Shown in pieces: positions 13,302-25,200 of a stretch of DNA of 64,000 bases. The DNA lies in assembly GCF_029227915.1 (NCBI RefSeq), contig NC_079881.1:24405501-24469500 (forward strand), given 5' to 3'. The stretch comes from Hydractinia symbiolongicarpus. Taxonomy: Eukaryota; Cnidaria; Hydrozoa; Anthoathecata; Hydractiniidae. Made by a program: the position numbers and the translations under genes. How positions within the stretch are numbered: position 1 is the stretch's first letter; each line of letters starts with the position of its first letter. The notes below the pieces were generated by a model. The model was not told the origin of the DNA. It did not search any database and saw only the letters and a program-made list of their open reading frames with translations.

Positions 13302-13312
13302 GGTTCAAACCC
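13302..13312 (+). promoter_or_regulatory. Pol III B box of SINE copy 1
   Basis: GGTTCAAACCC fits the B-box pattern GGTTCRANYCC at every position and lies about 32 bp downstream of the A box, a spacing normal for tRNA-type promoters. Confidence 0.85.
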
Positions 13313-13533
13313 TGGCCGAGTCATGCCAGAGACTCTAAAAGAGTGAATCTATCCTTTCTGCTTAGCGTTCAGCATGAGAATAGGATTGATATCTTAGGCG
13401 GTTGTCTAGTTGAGCGATTGCTGTGCTTTCACGACTTTCGTAGCTCAAATGGGAGCTTTAAATGCGCTAGGACCGCCTTCGCAGGACCCTCGTTGATAGC
13501 AGTACCAATAGGAACTGATGAGGCTATCCTGGG

Positions 13534-13570
13534 TAAATAATAGTAAATAATAGTAATAATCATAATAATT
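13534..13570 (+). repeat. TAA-rich tail of SINE copy 1
   Basis: Two units of TAAATAATAG are followed by TAATAATCATAATAATT. Short tandem A/T-rich tails of this kind end many tRNA-derived SINEs. The last ATT could equally be satellite sequence, so the 3' edge is uncertain by 3 bp. Confidence 0.75.
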
Positions 13571-14116
13571 GGTCCCACAGTAAAAAATGACTTATTTATC
13601 TTAATTTTTAAATAAAGCGCTACAACAGCGTCCAGTGTAATCGCTGAGTTCCATCAATCATGTCAAGTTAAGAGCAACGTTATTTCTTGTAGTCAAACTG
13701 GCTTATTTATCACATTTATAAGGTCAAAGTCCACAATCAGTTCAATTAAGTCCCAAAGTCAAACGTTTCACTGTTAAAAGCGATGCAACCTAGTAATATC
13801 CGAACACTATCGCTAAATACATGTTGGTATGATTATGTGACGCAACCGTTGTAACTCAAACGGATTTATACCGCTAGAAAGTCAATGACATGTAGTTTTG
13901 GAAACTGTTCCTATTTATTCATCGCGTGCTAACGGCCAGGATTGGTCCCACAGTAAGAAATGACTTATTTATCTAAATTTTTAAATGAAGCGCTACCACA
14001 GCGCCCAGTGTAATCGCTGAATTCCAGCAATCATGTCAAATTAAGAAAAAATTTATTTCTTTGGGTCCAATTGTCTCATTTATCACATTTATCAGGTCAC
14101 AGTCGAAAGTTAGTTC

Positions 14117-14130
14117 ATTAAGTCGCTAAA
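14117..14130. other. 60-bp deletion junction in a monomer
   Basis: CATTAAGTCGCTAAATAC joins the AAGTCCCACAG region directly to the TATCGCTAAATAC region. About 59-60 bp present in every neighbour is missing, and TC is shared at the break. The phase step is 313 bp. Confidence 0.85.
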
Positions 14131-14699
14131 TACATGTTAGTACGAATATGTGACCCAACCGTTGTAACTCAAACGGACTGACACCGTTAGAAATTCAATG
14201 AAATGTAGTTTTTGAACCTGTCGCTATTTCTTCAGCGCGCGCTAACGGCTAGAATTGGTCCCACAGTAAAAAATGACTTTCTTTTCCTAATTTTTAAATG
14301 AAGCGCTACCACAGCGCCCAATGTAATCGCTGAGTTTCGGCAATCATGTCAAATTATGAAGAATGTTACTTCTTGGAGTCCAATTGTCTCACTTATCACA
14401 CTTATAAGGTCACAGTCCAAAATCAGTTCATTTAAGTGCCACAGTCAATCGTTTCACTGTTAAAAGCGATACAACCTAGTAATATCAGAAAAACATCCCT
14501 AAATACATGTTGGTACGAAAATTTGACGCAACCGTTGTAACTCAAACGGATTGACACCGTTAGAAAGTCAATGAAATGTAGTATTTGAATCTCTCTCTAT
14601 TTTTTCAGCGCGAACTAACGGCTAGGATTGGTCCCACAGTAAAAAATGACTTATTTATCTTATTTTTCAAATAAAGCGCTACCACAACGCCCAGTGTAA

Positions 14700-16085
14700 T
14701 CGCTGAGTTCCAGCAATCATGTCAAATTAAGAACATTGTTATTTCTGGGGGTCCAGTTCGCTCATTTATTAGGTCACTGTCCAAAGTTAGTTCATTAAGT
14801 CCCACAGTCAATCGTTTCACTGTTAAAAGCGATGCAACCTAGTAATATCAGAAAAATATCGCTAAATACATGTTAGTACGAATATGTGACCCAACCGTTG
14901 TAACTCAAACGGACTGACACCGTTAGAAATTCAATGAAATTTAGTTTTTGAACCCGTCGCTATTTCTTCAGCGCGCGCTAACGGCTAGGATTGGTCCCAC
15001 AGTAAAAAATGACTTTCTTTTCTTAATTTTTAAATGAAGCGCTACCACAGCGCCCAATGTAATCGCTGAGTTTCGGCAATCATGTCAAATTATGAAGAAT
15101 GTTACTTCTTGGAGTCCAATTGTCTCACTTATCACACTTATAAGGTCACAGTCCAAAATCAGTTCATTTAAGTGCCACAGTCAATCGTTTCACTGTTAAA
15201 AGCGATACAACCTAGTAATATCGGAAAAACATCCCTAAATACATGTTGGTACGAAAATGTGACGCAACCGTTGTAACTCAAACGGATTGACACCGTTAGA
15301 AATCAATGAAATGTAGTATTTGAATCTCTCTCTATTTTTTCAGCGCGAACTAACGGCTAGGATTGGTCCCACAGTAAAAAATGACTTATTTATCTTATTT
15401 TATAAATAAAGCGCTACCACAACGCCCAGTGTAATCGCTGAGTTCCAGCAATCATGTCAAATTAAGAACATTGTTATTTCTTGGGTTCCAGTTCGCTCAC
15501 TTATCACATTTATCAGGTCACAGTCCAGAATGAGTTCAATTAAGTCCCACAGTCAATCGTTTCACTGTTAAAAGCGATACAACTTGGTAATATCGGAAAA
15601 AATATCTAAACACATGTTGGTACGAATATGTGACACAACCGTTGTAACTCAAACGGATCGACACAGTTAGAAAGTCAATGAAAGGTAGTTTTGGAAACTG
15701 TCTCTACTTCTTCAGCGCGAATTAACGGCTAGGATTGGTCCCACAGTAAAAAATGGTTTATTTATCTTAATTTTCAAATAAAGTGCTACCACAGCACCCA
15801 GTGTAATCGCTGAGTTCCAGCAATCATGTCAAATTAAGATCAACGTTATTTCTTGAAGTCAAACTGGCTTATTTATCACATTTATAAGGTCAAAGTGCAA
15901 AATCAGTTCAAATTAAGTCCCTCAGTCAATCGTTTTACTTTTAAAAGCGATCTAACCTAGTAATACCCGAATAATACCGCTAAATATATGTTCGTACGAA
16001 TATTTGACGCAACCGTTGTAACTCAAACGAATTTATACCACTAGAAAGTCAATGAAATGTAGTTTTGGAAGTTGTTCCTATTTAC
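14700..16085. repeat. Duplicated block D, left copy
   Basis: Matches 16861-18246 at an offset of 2161 bp. Both copies carry the shortened CATTTATTAGGTCACTG stretch (9 bp deleted), GAATCTCTCTCTATTTTTTC and the GTGCT/AGCAC hairpin variant. Confidence 0.78.
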
Positions 16086-16478
16086 TCAGCGCGCAATAAC
16101 GGCGAGGATTGGCCAACAGTAAAGAATGACTTATCTATCTAAATTTTTAAATGAAGCACTATCACAGCGCCCAGTGTAATCGCTGAATTCCGGCAATCAT
16201 GTCAAATTAAGAAGAATGTTATGTCTTGGAGTCCAGTTGACTCACTTATGACATTTATAAGGTCAGAGTCCAAAGTTAGTTCAATTAAGTTCCACAGGGA
16301 ATCGTTTCACTGGTAAAAGCGGTACAACTTAGTAATATCGGAAAAAAATCACTAACTACATGTTGGTTCGAAAATGTGACGCAACTGTTGTAACTCAAAC
16401 GGATTGACACCGTTAGAAAGTCAATGAAATGTTGTTTTGGAAACTGTCTGTACTTCTTCAGCGCGCACTAACGGCTGA

Positions 16479-16489
16479 TAGCCTTGTGG
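16479..16489 (+). promoter_or_regulatory. Pol III A box of SINE copy 2
   Basis: TAGCCTTGTGG, identical to copy 1, with one mismatch to the A-box pattern. Confidence 0.75.
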
Positions 16490-16521
16490 TAGAGCGTTTG
16501 CTTTCAGTGCGGGGGGTCTTG

Positions 16522-16532
16522 GGTTCAAACCC
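16522..16532 (+). promoter_or_regulatory. Pol III B box of SINE copy 2
   Basis: GGTTCAAACCC, identical to copy 1 and fitting the B-box pattern in full. Confidence 0.85.
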
Positions 16533-16753
16533 TGGCCGAGTCATGCCAGAGACTATAAAAGTGTGAATCTATCCTTTCTGCTTAGCGTTCAGCATGAGAA
16601 TAGGATTGATATCTTAGGCGGTTGTCTAGTTGAGCGATTGCTGTGCTTTCACGACTTTCGTAGCACAAATGGGAGCTTTAAATGCGCTAGGACCGCCTTC
16701 GCAGGACCATCGTTGATAGCAGTACCAATAGGAACTGATGAGGCTATCCTGGG

Positions 16754-16790
16754 TAAATAATAGTAAATAATAGTAATAATCATAATAATT
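16754..16790 (+). repeat. TAA-rich tail of SINE copy 2
   Basis: Identical in sequence and length to the tail of copy 1. Simple repeat tails usually vary in length between independent insertions, so identity supports recent common descent through array duplication. Confidence 0.75.
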
Positions 16791-16860
16791 GGTCCCACAG
16801 CAAAAAAAGACTTATTTATCTAAGTTGTAAAGTGAAGCGCTACCACAGCGCCCGGTTCAA

Positions 16861-18246
16861 TCGCTGAGTTCCAGCAATCATGTCAAATTAAGAACATTGT
16901 TATTTCTTGGGGTCCAGTTCGCTCATTTATTAGGTCACTGTCCAAAGTTAGTTTATTAAGTCCCACAGTCAATCGTTTCACTGTTAAAAGCGATACAACC
17001 AAGTAATATCAGAAAAATATCGCTAAATACATGTTAGTACGAATATGTGACCCAACCGTTGTAACTCAAACGGACTGACACCGTTAGAATTTCAATGAAA
17101 TGTAGTTTTTGAACCCGTCGCTATTTCTTCAGCGCGCGCTAACGGCTAGGATTGGTCCCACAGTAAAAAATGACTTTCTTTTCTTAATTTTTAAATGAAG
17201 CGCTACCACAGCGCCCAATGTAATCGCTGAGTTTCGGCAATCATGTCAAATTATGAAGAATGTTACTTCTTGGAGTCCAATTGTCTCACTTATCACACTT
17301 ATAAGGTCACAGTCCAAAATCAGTTCATTTAAGTGCCACAGTCAATCGTTTCACTGTTAAAAGCGATAAAACCTAGTAATATCAGAAAAACATCCCTAAA
17401 TACATGTTGGTACGAAAATGTGACACAACCGTTGTAACTCAAACGGATTGACACCGTTAGAAATCAATGAAATGTAGTATTTGAATCTCTCTCTATTTTT
17501 TCAGCGCGAACTAACGGCTAGGATTGGTCCCACAATAAAAAATGACTTATTTATCTTATTTTATAAATAAAGCGCTACCACAACGCCCAGTGTAATCGCT
17601 GAGTTCCAGCAATCATGTCAAATTAAGAACATTGTTATTTCTTGGGGTCCAGTTCGCTCACTTATCACATTTATAAGGTCACAGTCCAGAATGAGTTCAA
17701 TTAAGTCCCACAGTCAATCGTTTCACTGTTAAAAGCGATACAACTTGGTAATATCGGAAAAAATATCTAAACACATGTTGGTACGAATATGTGACACAAC
17801 CGTTGTAACTCAAACGGATTGACACAGTTAGAAAGTCAATGAAAGGTAGTTTTGGAAACTGTCTCTACTTCTTCAGCGCGAACTAACGGCTAGGATTGGT
17901 CCCACAGTAAAAAATGGTTTATTTATCTTAATTTTCAAATAAAGTGCTACCACAGCACGCAGTGTAAAATCTGAGTTCCAGCAATCATGTCAAATTAAGA
18001 TCAAAGTTATTTCTTGAAGTCAAACTGGCTTATTTATCACATTTATAAGGTCAAAGTCCAAAATCAGTTCAATTAAGTCCCTCAGTCAAACGTTTCACTT
18101 TTAAAAGCGATCTAACCTAGTAATACCCGAATAATACCGCTAAATATATGTTCGTACGAATATTTGACGCAACCGTTGTAACTCAAACGAATTGATACCA
18201 CTAGAAAGTCAATGAAATGTAGTTTTGGAAGTTGGTCCTATTTAAT
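16861..18246. repeat. Duplicated block D, right copy
   Basis: Partner of 14700-16085, beginning about 70 bp after SINE copy 2. It supplies the unusual right flank of that SINE copy. Confidence 0.78.
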
Positions 18247-20729
18247 CAGCGCGTGCTAACGACCAGGATTGTTCCCACAGCAAAAAATGACTTATTTATC
18301 TAAGTTTTAAAGTGAAGCGCTACCACATCGCCCGGTTCAATCGCTGAGTTCCGGCAATCACGTCAAATTAAGAAGATTGGTAATTCTTGGGGTCCAATTG
18401 TCTCATTTATCACATTTATTAGGTCACAGTCCAAATTTAATTCAATTAAGTCCCACAGTCAATCGTTTCACTGTTAAAAGCGATGCAACCTGGTAATATC
18501 AGAAAAATATCGCTAAATACATGTTTGTACGAATATGTGACCCAACCGTTGTAACTCAAACAGACTGACACCGTTAGGAAGTCAATGAAATGTAGTTTTT
18601 AAAACTGTTGCTATTTCTTCAGCGCGCAATAACGGCGAGGATTGGTCCAACAGTAAAGAATGACTTATCTATCTAAATTTTTAAATGAAGAACTATCACA
18701 GCGCCCAGTGTAATCGTGGAATTCCATCAATCATGTCAAATTAAGAGGAATGTTATTTCTGGGTGTCTAATTGGCTCATTTATCACATTTATAAGGTCAC
18801 AGTCCAAAACCAGTTTATTTAAGTGCCACAGTCAATCGTTTCACTGTTAAAAGCGATGCAACCTGGTAATATCAGAAAAATATCGCTAAATACATGTTTG
18901 TACGAATATGTGACCCAACCGTTGTAACTGAAGCGGATTGATGCCGGTAGAAAGTCAATGAAGTGCGGTTTTGGAAACTGTCGCTATTTCTTCTGCGCCC
19001 GATAACGGCTAGGATTCGTCCTACGGTAAAGAATGACTTATTTATCTAAATTTTTAAATGAAGCGCTACCACAGCCCCCAGTGCAATCGCTGAATTCCGG
19101 CAATCACGTCAAATTAAGAAGAATGTTATTTCTTGGGGTCCAATTGTCTCATTTATAAGGTCAAAGTCTACAATCAGTTCAATTAAGTCCCACAGTCAAA
19201 CGTTTCACTGTTAAAAGCGATGCAACCTAGTAATATCCGAACACTATCGCTAAATACATGTTGGTACAAATATGTGACGCAACCGTTGTAACTCAAACGG
19301 ATTTATACCGCTAGAAATTCAATGAAATGTAGTTTTGGAAACTGTTCCTATTTATTCAGCGCGTGCTTACGGCCAGGATTGGTCCCACAGTAAGAAATGA
19401 CTTATTTATCAAAATTTTTAAATGAAGCGCTACCACAGCGCCCAGTGTAATCGCTGAATTCCATCAATCACGTCAAATTAAGAAGAATGTTAATTCTTGG
19501 GATCCTATTGCCTCAGTTATCACATTTATCAGGTCAAAGTCCAAAGTTAGTTCAATTAAGTCCCACAGTCAATCGTTTGACTGTTAAAAGCGATTCAACC
19601 TAGTAATATCAGAAAAATATCGCTAAATACATGTTAGTACGAATATGTGACCCAACCGTTGTAACTCAAACGGACTGACACCGTTAGAAATTCAATGAAA
19701 TGTAGTTTTTGAACCCGTCGCTATTTCTTCAGCGCGCGCTAACGGCTAGGATTGGTCCCACAGTAAAAAATGACTTTCTTTTCTTAATTTTTAAATGAAG
19801 CGCTACCACAACGCCCAGTGTAATCGCTGAGTTCCAGCAATCATGTCAAATTAAGAACATTGTTATTTCGTGGGGACCAGTTCGCTCACTTATCACATTT
19901 ATAAGGTCGCAGTCCAGAATGAGTTCAATTAAGTCCCACAGTCAATCTTTTCACTGTTAAAAGCGATACAACTTAGTAATATCGGAAAAAATATCTAAAC
20001 ACATGTTGGTACGAATATGTTACGAAACCGTTGTAACTCAAACGGATTGACACAGTTAGAAAGTCAATGAAAGGTAGTTTTGGAAACTGCCTCTACTTCT
20101 TCAGCGCGAACTAACGGCTAGGATTGGTCCCACAGAAAAAAATGGTTTATTTATCTTAATTTTCAAATAAAGTGCTACCACAGCACCCAGTGTAATCGCT
20201 GAGTTCCAGCAATCATGTCAAATTAAGATCAACGTTATTTCTTGAAGTCAAACTTGCTTATTTATCACATTTATAAGGTCAAAGTCTACAATCAGTTCGA
20301 TTAAGTCCCACAGTCAAACGTTTCACTGGTAAAAGCGATGCAACCTAGTAATATCCGAACACTATCGCTAACTACATGTTGGTACGACTATGTGACGCAA
20401 CCGTTGTAACTCAAACCGATTGACACCGTTAGAAAGTCAATGAAATGTAGTTTTGGAAACTGTCTCTACTTCTTCAGCGCGAACTAACGGCTAGGATTGG
20501 TCCCACAGAAAAAAATGGTTTATTTATGTTAATTTTCAAATAAAGTGCTACCACAGCACCCAGTGTAATCGCTGAGTTCCAGCAATCATGTCAAATTTAG
20601 ATCAACGTTATTTCTTGAAGTCAAACTGGCTTATTTATCACATTTATAAGGTCAAAGTCTACAATCAGTTCAATTAAGTCCCACAGTCAAACGTTTCACT
20701 GGTAAAAGCGATGCAACCTAGTAATATCC

Positions 20730-22219
20730 GAACACTATCGCTAAATACATGTTAGTACGAATATGTGACACAACCATTGTAACTCAAAATGACTGACACC
20801 GTTAGCAAGTCAATGAAATGTAGTTTTTGAAACTGTTGCTATTTCTTCAGCGCGCGATAACGGCTTGGATTGGTCCCACAGTAAAGAATGAATTATCTAT
20901 CTAAATTTTTAAATGAAGCACTATCACAGCGCCCAGTGTAATCGCTGAGTTCTGGCAATCACGTCAAATTAAGAAAAATGTTATTTCTTGGAGTCCAATT
21001 GTCTCACTTTCACATTTATAAGGTCATAGTCCAAAGTTAGTTCAATTAAATTCCACAGGAAATCATTTCAATGTTAAAAGCGATACAACTTAGTAATAAC
21101 GGAAAAAAATCACTAACTACATGTTGGTACGACTATGTGACGCAACTGTTGTAACTCAAACCGATTGACACCGTTAGAAAGTCAATGAAATGTAGTTTTG
21201 GAAACTGTCTCTACTTCTTCAGCGCGAACTAACGGCTAGGATTGGTCCCACAGTAAAGAATGACTTATTTATCTTAATTTTTATATGAAGCGCTACAACA
21301 GCGCCCAGTGTAATCGCTGAGTTCCAGCAATCATGTCAAGTTAAGTACAACGTTATTTCTTGTAGTCAAACTGGCTTATTTATCACATTTACAAGGTCAA
21401 AGTCCACAATCAGTTCAATTAAGTCCCACAGTCAAACGTTTCACTGTTAAAAGCGAGGCAACCTAGTAATATCCGAACACTATCGCTAAATACATGTTAG
21501 TACGAATATGTGACACAACCATTGTAACTCAAAAAGACTGACACCGTTAGCAAGTCAATGAAATGTAGTTTTTGAAACTGTTGCTATTTCTTCAGCGCGC
21601 GATAACGGCTTGGATTGGTCCCACAGTAAAGAATGAATTATCTATCTAAATTTTTAAATGAAGCACTATCACAGCGCCCAGTGTAATCGCTGAGTTCTGG
21701 CAATCACGTCAAATTAAGAAGAATGTTATTTCTTGGAGTCCAATTGTCTCACTTTCACATTTATAAGGTCACAGTCCAAAGTTAGTTCAATTAAATTCCA
21801 CAGGAAATCATTTCAATGTTAAAAGCGATACAACTGAGTAATATCGGAAAAAAATCACTAACTACATGTTGGTACGACTATGTGACGCAACTGTTGTAAC
21901 TCAAACCGATTGACACCGTTAGAAAGTCAATGAAATGTAGTTTTGGAAACTGTCTCTTCTTCTTCAGCACGAAATAACGGCTAGGATTGGTCCCTCAGTA
22001 AAGAATGACTTATTTATCTTAATTTTTATATGAAGCGCTACAACAGCGCCCAGTGTAATCGCTGAGTTCCAGCAATCATGTCAAGTTAAGAACAACGTTA
22101 TTTCTTGTAGTCAAACTGGCTTATTTATCACATTTACAAGGTCAAAGTCCACAATCAGTTCAATTAAGTCCCACAGTCAAACGTTTCACTGTTAAAAGCG
22201 ACGCAACCTAGTAATATCC
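20730..22219. repeat. Two successive dimer units (745 bp each)
   Basis: About 20730-21474 and 21475-22219 match at an offset of 745 bp. They share CACAACCATTGTAACTC, CGATAACGGCTTGGATTGG and GAATGAATTATCTATC, with about a dozen differences. Edges are approximate. Confidence 0.65.
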
Positions 22220-25200
22220 GAACACTATCGCTAGATACATGTTGGTACGAATATGTGACGCAACCGTTGTAACTCAAACGGATTTATACCGCTAGAAATT
22301 CAATGAAATGTAGTTTTGGAAACTGTTCCTATTTATTCAGCGCGTGCTAACGGCCAGGATTGATCCCACAGTAAGAAATGACTTATTTATCTAAATTTTT
22401 AAATGAAGCGCTACCACAGCGCCCAGTGTAATCGCTGAATTCCATCAATCACGTCAAATTAAGAAGAATGTTAATTTTTGGGATCCTATTGCCTCATTTA
22501 TCACATTTATCAGGTCACAGTCCAAAATTAGTTCAATTAAGTCCCACAGTCAATCGTTTGACTGTTAAAAGCTATTCAACCTAGTAATATCAGAAAAATA
22601 TCGCTAAATACATGTTAGTACGAATATGTGACCCAACCATTGTAACTCAAACGGACTTACACCGTTAGCAAGTCAATGAAATGTAGTTTTTGAAACTGTT
22701 GCTATTTCTTCAGCGCGCGAAAACGGCTAGGATTGGTCCCACAGTAAAGATTGAATTATCTATCTAAATTTTTAAATGAAGCACTATCACAGCGCCCAGT
22801 GTAATCGCTGAGTTTCGGCAATCACGTCAAATTAAGAAGAATGTTATTTCTTGCAGTCCAGTTTACTCACTTATGACATTTATAAGGTCACAGTCCAAAG
22901 TTAGTTCAATTAAATTCCACAGGAAATCGTTTCAATGTTTAAAGCGATACAACTTAGTAATATCGGAAAAAAATCACTAACTACATGTTCGTACCACTAT
23001 GTGACGCAACCGTTGTAACTCCAACGGATTGACACCGTTAGAAAGTCAATGAAATGTAGTTTTGGAAACTGTCTCTACTTCTTCAGCACGAACTAACGGC
23101 TAGGATTGGTCCCACAGTAAAGAATGACTTATTTATCTTAATTTTTATATGAAGCGCTACAACAGCGCCCAGTGTAATTGCTGAGTTCCAGCAATCATGT
23201 CAAGTTAAGAACAACGTTATTTCTTGTAGTCAAACTGGCTTATTTATCACATTTACAAGGTCAAAGTCCACAATCAGTTCAATTAAGTCCCACAGTCAAA
23301 CGTTTCACTGTTAAAAGCGAGGCAACCTAGTAATATCCGAACACTATCGCTAAATACATGTTGGTACGAATATGTGACGCAACCGTTGTAACTCAAACGG
23401 ATTTATACCGCTAGAAATTCAATGAAATGTAGTTTTGGAAACTGTTCCTATTTATTCAGCGCGTGCTAACGGCCAGGATTGCTCCCACAGTAAGAAATGA
23501 CTTATTTATCTAAATTTTTAAATGAAGCGCTACCACAGCGCCCAGTGTAATCGCTGAATTTCATCAATCACGTCAAATTAAGAAGAATGTTAATTTTTGG
23601 GATCCTATTGCCTCATTTATCACATTTATCAGGTCACAGTCCAAAGTTAGTTCAATTAAGTCCCACAGTCAATCGTTTGACTGTTAAAAGCGATTCAAAC
23701 TAGTAATATCAGAAAAATATCGCTAAATACATGTTAGTACGAATATGTGACCCAACCATTGTAACTCAAACGGACTTACACCGTTATCAAGTCAATAAAA
23801 TGTAGTTTTTGAAACTGTTGCTATTTCTTCAGCGCGCGAAAACGGCTAGGATTGGTCCCACAGTAAAGATTGAATTATCTATCTAAATTTTTGAATGAAG
23901 CACTATCACAGCGCCCAGTGTAATCGCTGAGTTTCGGCAATCATGTCAAATTAAGAAGAATGTTATTTCTTGCAGTCCAGTTTACTCACTTATGACATTT
24001 ATAAGGTCACAGTCCAAAGTTAGTTCAATTAAATTCCACAGGAAATCGTTTCAATGTTTAAAGCGATACAACTTAGTAATATCGGAAAAAAATCACTAAC
24101 TACATGTTCGTACCACTATGTGACGCAACCGTTGTAACTCCAACGGATTGACACCGTTAGAAAGTCAATGAAATGTAGTTTTGGAAACTGTCTCTACTTC
24201 TTCAGCACGAACTAACGGCTAGGATTGGTCCCACAGTAAAGAATGACTTATTTATCTTAATTTTTATATGAAGCGCTACAACAGCGCCCAGTGTAATTGC
24301 TGAGTTCCAGCAATCATGTCAAGTTAAGAACAACGTTATTTCTTGTAGTCAAACTGGCTTATTTATCACATTTACAAGGTCAAAGTCCACAATCAGTTCA
24401 ATTAAGTCCCACAGTCAAACGTTTCACTGTTAAAAGCGAGGCAACCTAGTAATATCCGAACACTATCGCTAAATACATGTTGGTACGAATATGTGACGCA
24501 ACCGTTGTAACTCAAACGGATTTATACCGCTAGAAATTCAATGAAATGTAGTTTTGGAAACTGTTCCTATTTATTCAGCGCGTGCTAACGGCCAGGATTG
24601 CTCCCACAGTAAGAAATGACTTATTTATCTAAATTTTTAAATGAAGCGCTACCACAGCGCCCAGTGTAATCGCTGAATTTCATCAATCACGTCAAATTAA
24701 GAAGAATGTTAATTTTTGGGATCCTATTGCCTCATTTATCACATTTATCAGGTCACAGTCCAAAGTTAGTTCAATTAAGTCCCACAGTCAATCGTTTGAC
24801 TGTTAAAAGCGATTCAAACTAGTAATATCAGAAAAATATCGCTAAATACATGTTAGTACGAATATGTGACCCAACCATTGTAACTCAAACGGACTTACAC
24901 CGTTATCAAGTCAATAAAATGTAGTTTTTGAAACTGTTGCTATTTCTTCAGCGCGCGAAAACGGCTAGGATTGGTCCCACAGTAAAGATTGAATTATCTA
25001 TCTAAATTTTTGAATGAAGCACTATCACAGCGCCCAGTGTAATCGCTGAGTTTCGGCAATCATGTCAAATTAAGAAGAATGTTATTTCTTGCAGTCCAGT
25101 TTACTCACTTATGACATTTATAAGGTCACAGTCCAAAGTTAGTTCAATTAAATTCCACAGGAAATCGTTTCAATGTTTAAAGCGATACAACTTAGTAATA

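Larger units (their letters stand above)
13257..13570 (+). mobile_element. tRNA-derived SINE, copy 1
   Basis: A 314-bp block unrelated to the satellite interrupts a monomer between ACGGCT and GGTCCCACAG. The head (13257-13325) carries an A box TAGCCTTGTGG and a perfect-type B box GGTTCAAACCC, about 32 bp apart. The stretch GTGGTAGAGCG...TCGCTTT...GGGTTCAAACCC resembles tRNA-Ala, but no acceptor stem can be closed, so this is not a tRNA gene. The body (about 13326-13533) has no recognised coding content. The tail is TAA-rich (13534-13570). Such elements are transcribed by RNA polymerase III and copied by a partner LINE; the partner cannot be named from this sequence. The insertion is flanked on the left by private satellite variants shared with copies 2 and 3. 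Against copy 2 I count about six substitutions, and against copy 3 about nine. No target-site duplication is seen; instead about six satellite bases (AGGATT) are missing. The 5' edge is ambiguous because GGCT could belong to either partner. Confidence 0.88.
12290..14280. repeat. SINE-bearing duplicated block, copy near SINE 1
   Basis: Corresponds to about 26240-28280 at an offset of 13947 bp, including the SINE itself. After the 60-bp deletion near 14123 the match resumes at a shifted offset until about 14280. This block is the evidence that the SINE spread as a passenger of satellite duplication. Confidence 0.8.
13571..16476. repeat. Satellite segment 2 (between SINE copies 1 and 2), ~8 monomers
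   Basis: Phase sites lie at 13571, 13944, 14257, 14630, 14993, 15365, 15737 and 16111. The steps of 313 bp (13944 to 14257) and 363 bp (14630 to 14993) mark a 60-bp and a roughly 10-bp deletion. The right part, about 14700-16085, is repeated at 16861-18246, on the other side of SINE copy 2. Nothing other than satellite is present. Confidence 0.95.
16477..16790 (+). mobile_element. tRNA-derived SINE, copy 2
   Basis: Same 314-bp element as copy 1, 3220 bp downstream, in the same orientation and at the same base of the satellite monomer. The A box, B box, body and TAA tail are all intact. It differs from copy 1 at about six positions (for example GTTTG for GTTCG, GGGGGG for GGGAGG in the head, and GCACAAATG for GCTCAAATG in the body). 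The left flank carries the same private changes as copies 1 and 3 (TGTTGTTTTG, CTGTCTGTAC, GCGCACTAACGG). The right flank, GGTCCCACAGCAAAAAAAG followed by an AAGTTGTAAAGTG-type monomer, is a different satellite subtype from that beside copies 1 and 3. A later exchange therefore probably joined a new right side at or just after the element's end. Inferred to be an amplified copy, not an independent insertion. Confidence 0.88.

Noticed and set aside
13257-13330. A functional tRNA gene
   Set aside because: A and B boxes are present, but no seven-base acceptor stem can be formed, and the sequence runs on into a SINE body and TAA tail in all three copies.
13343-13540. A 65-codon open frame (GTG start) in SINE copy 1, with counterparts at 16563-16760 and in 27221-27487
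   Set aside because: It lies wholly in the SINE body and tail. Its conservation across three copies is explained by recent amplification, and there is no ATG at this start, codon bias or recognised domain.
13515-13545. Hammerhead ribozyme suggested by CTGATGAG in the SINE and by CTGAAGA on the minus strand of the monomer
   Set aside because: No matching stem II followed by GAAA lies at the required distance in either place.
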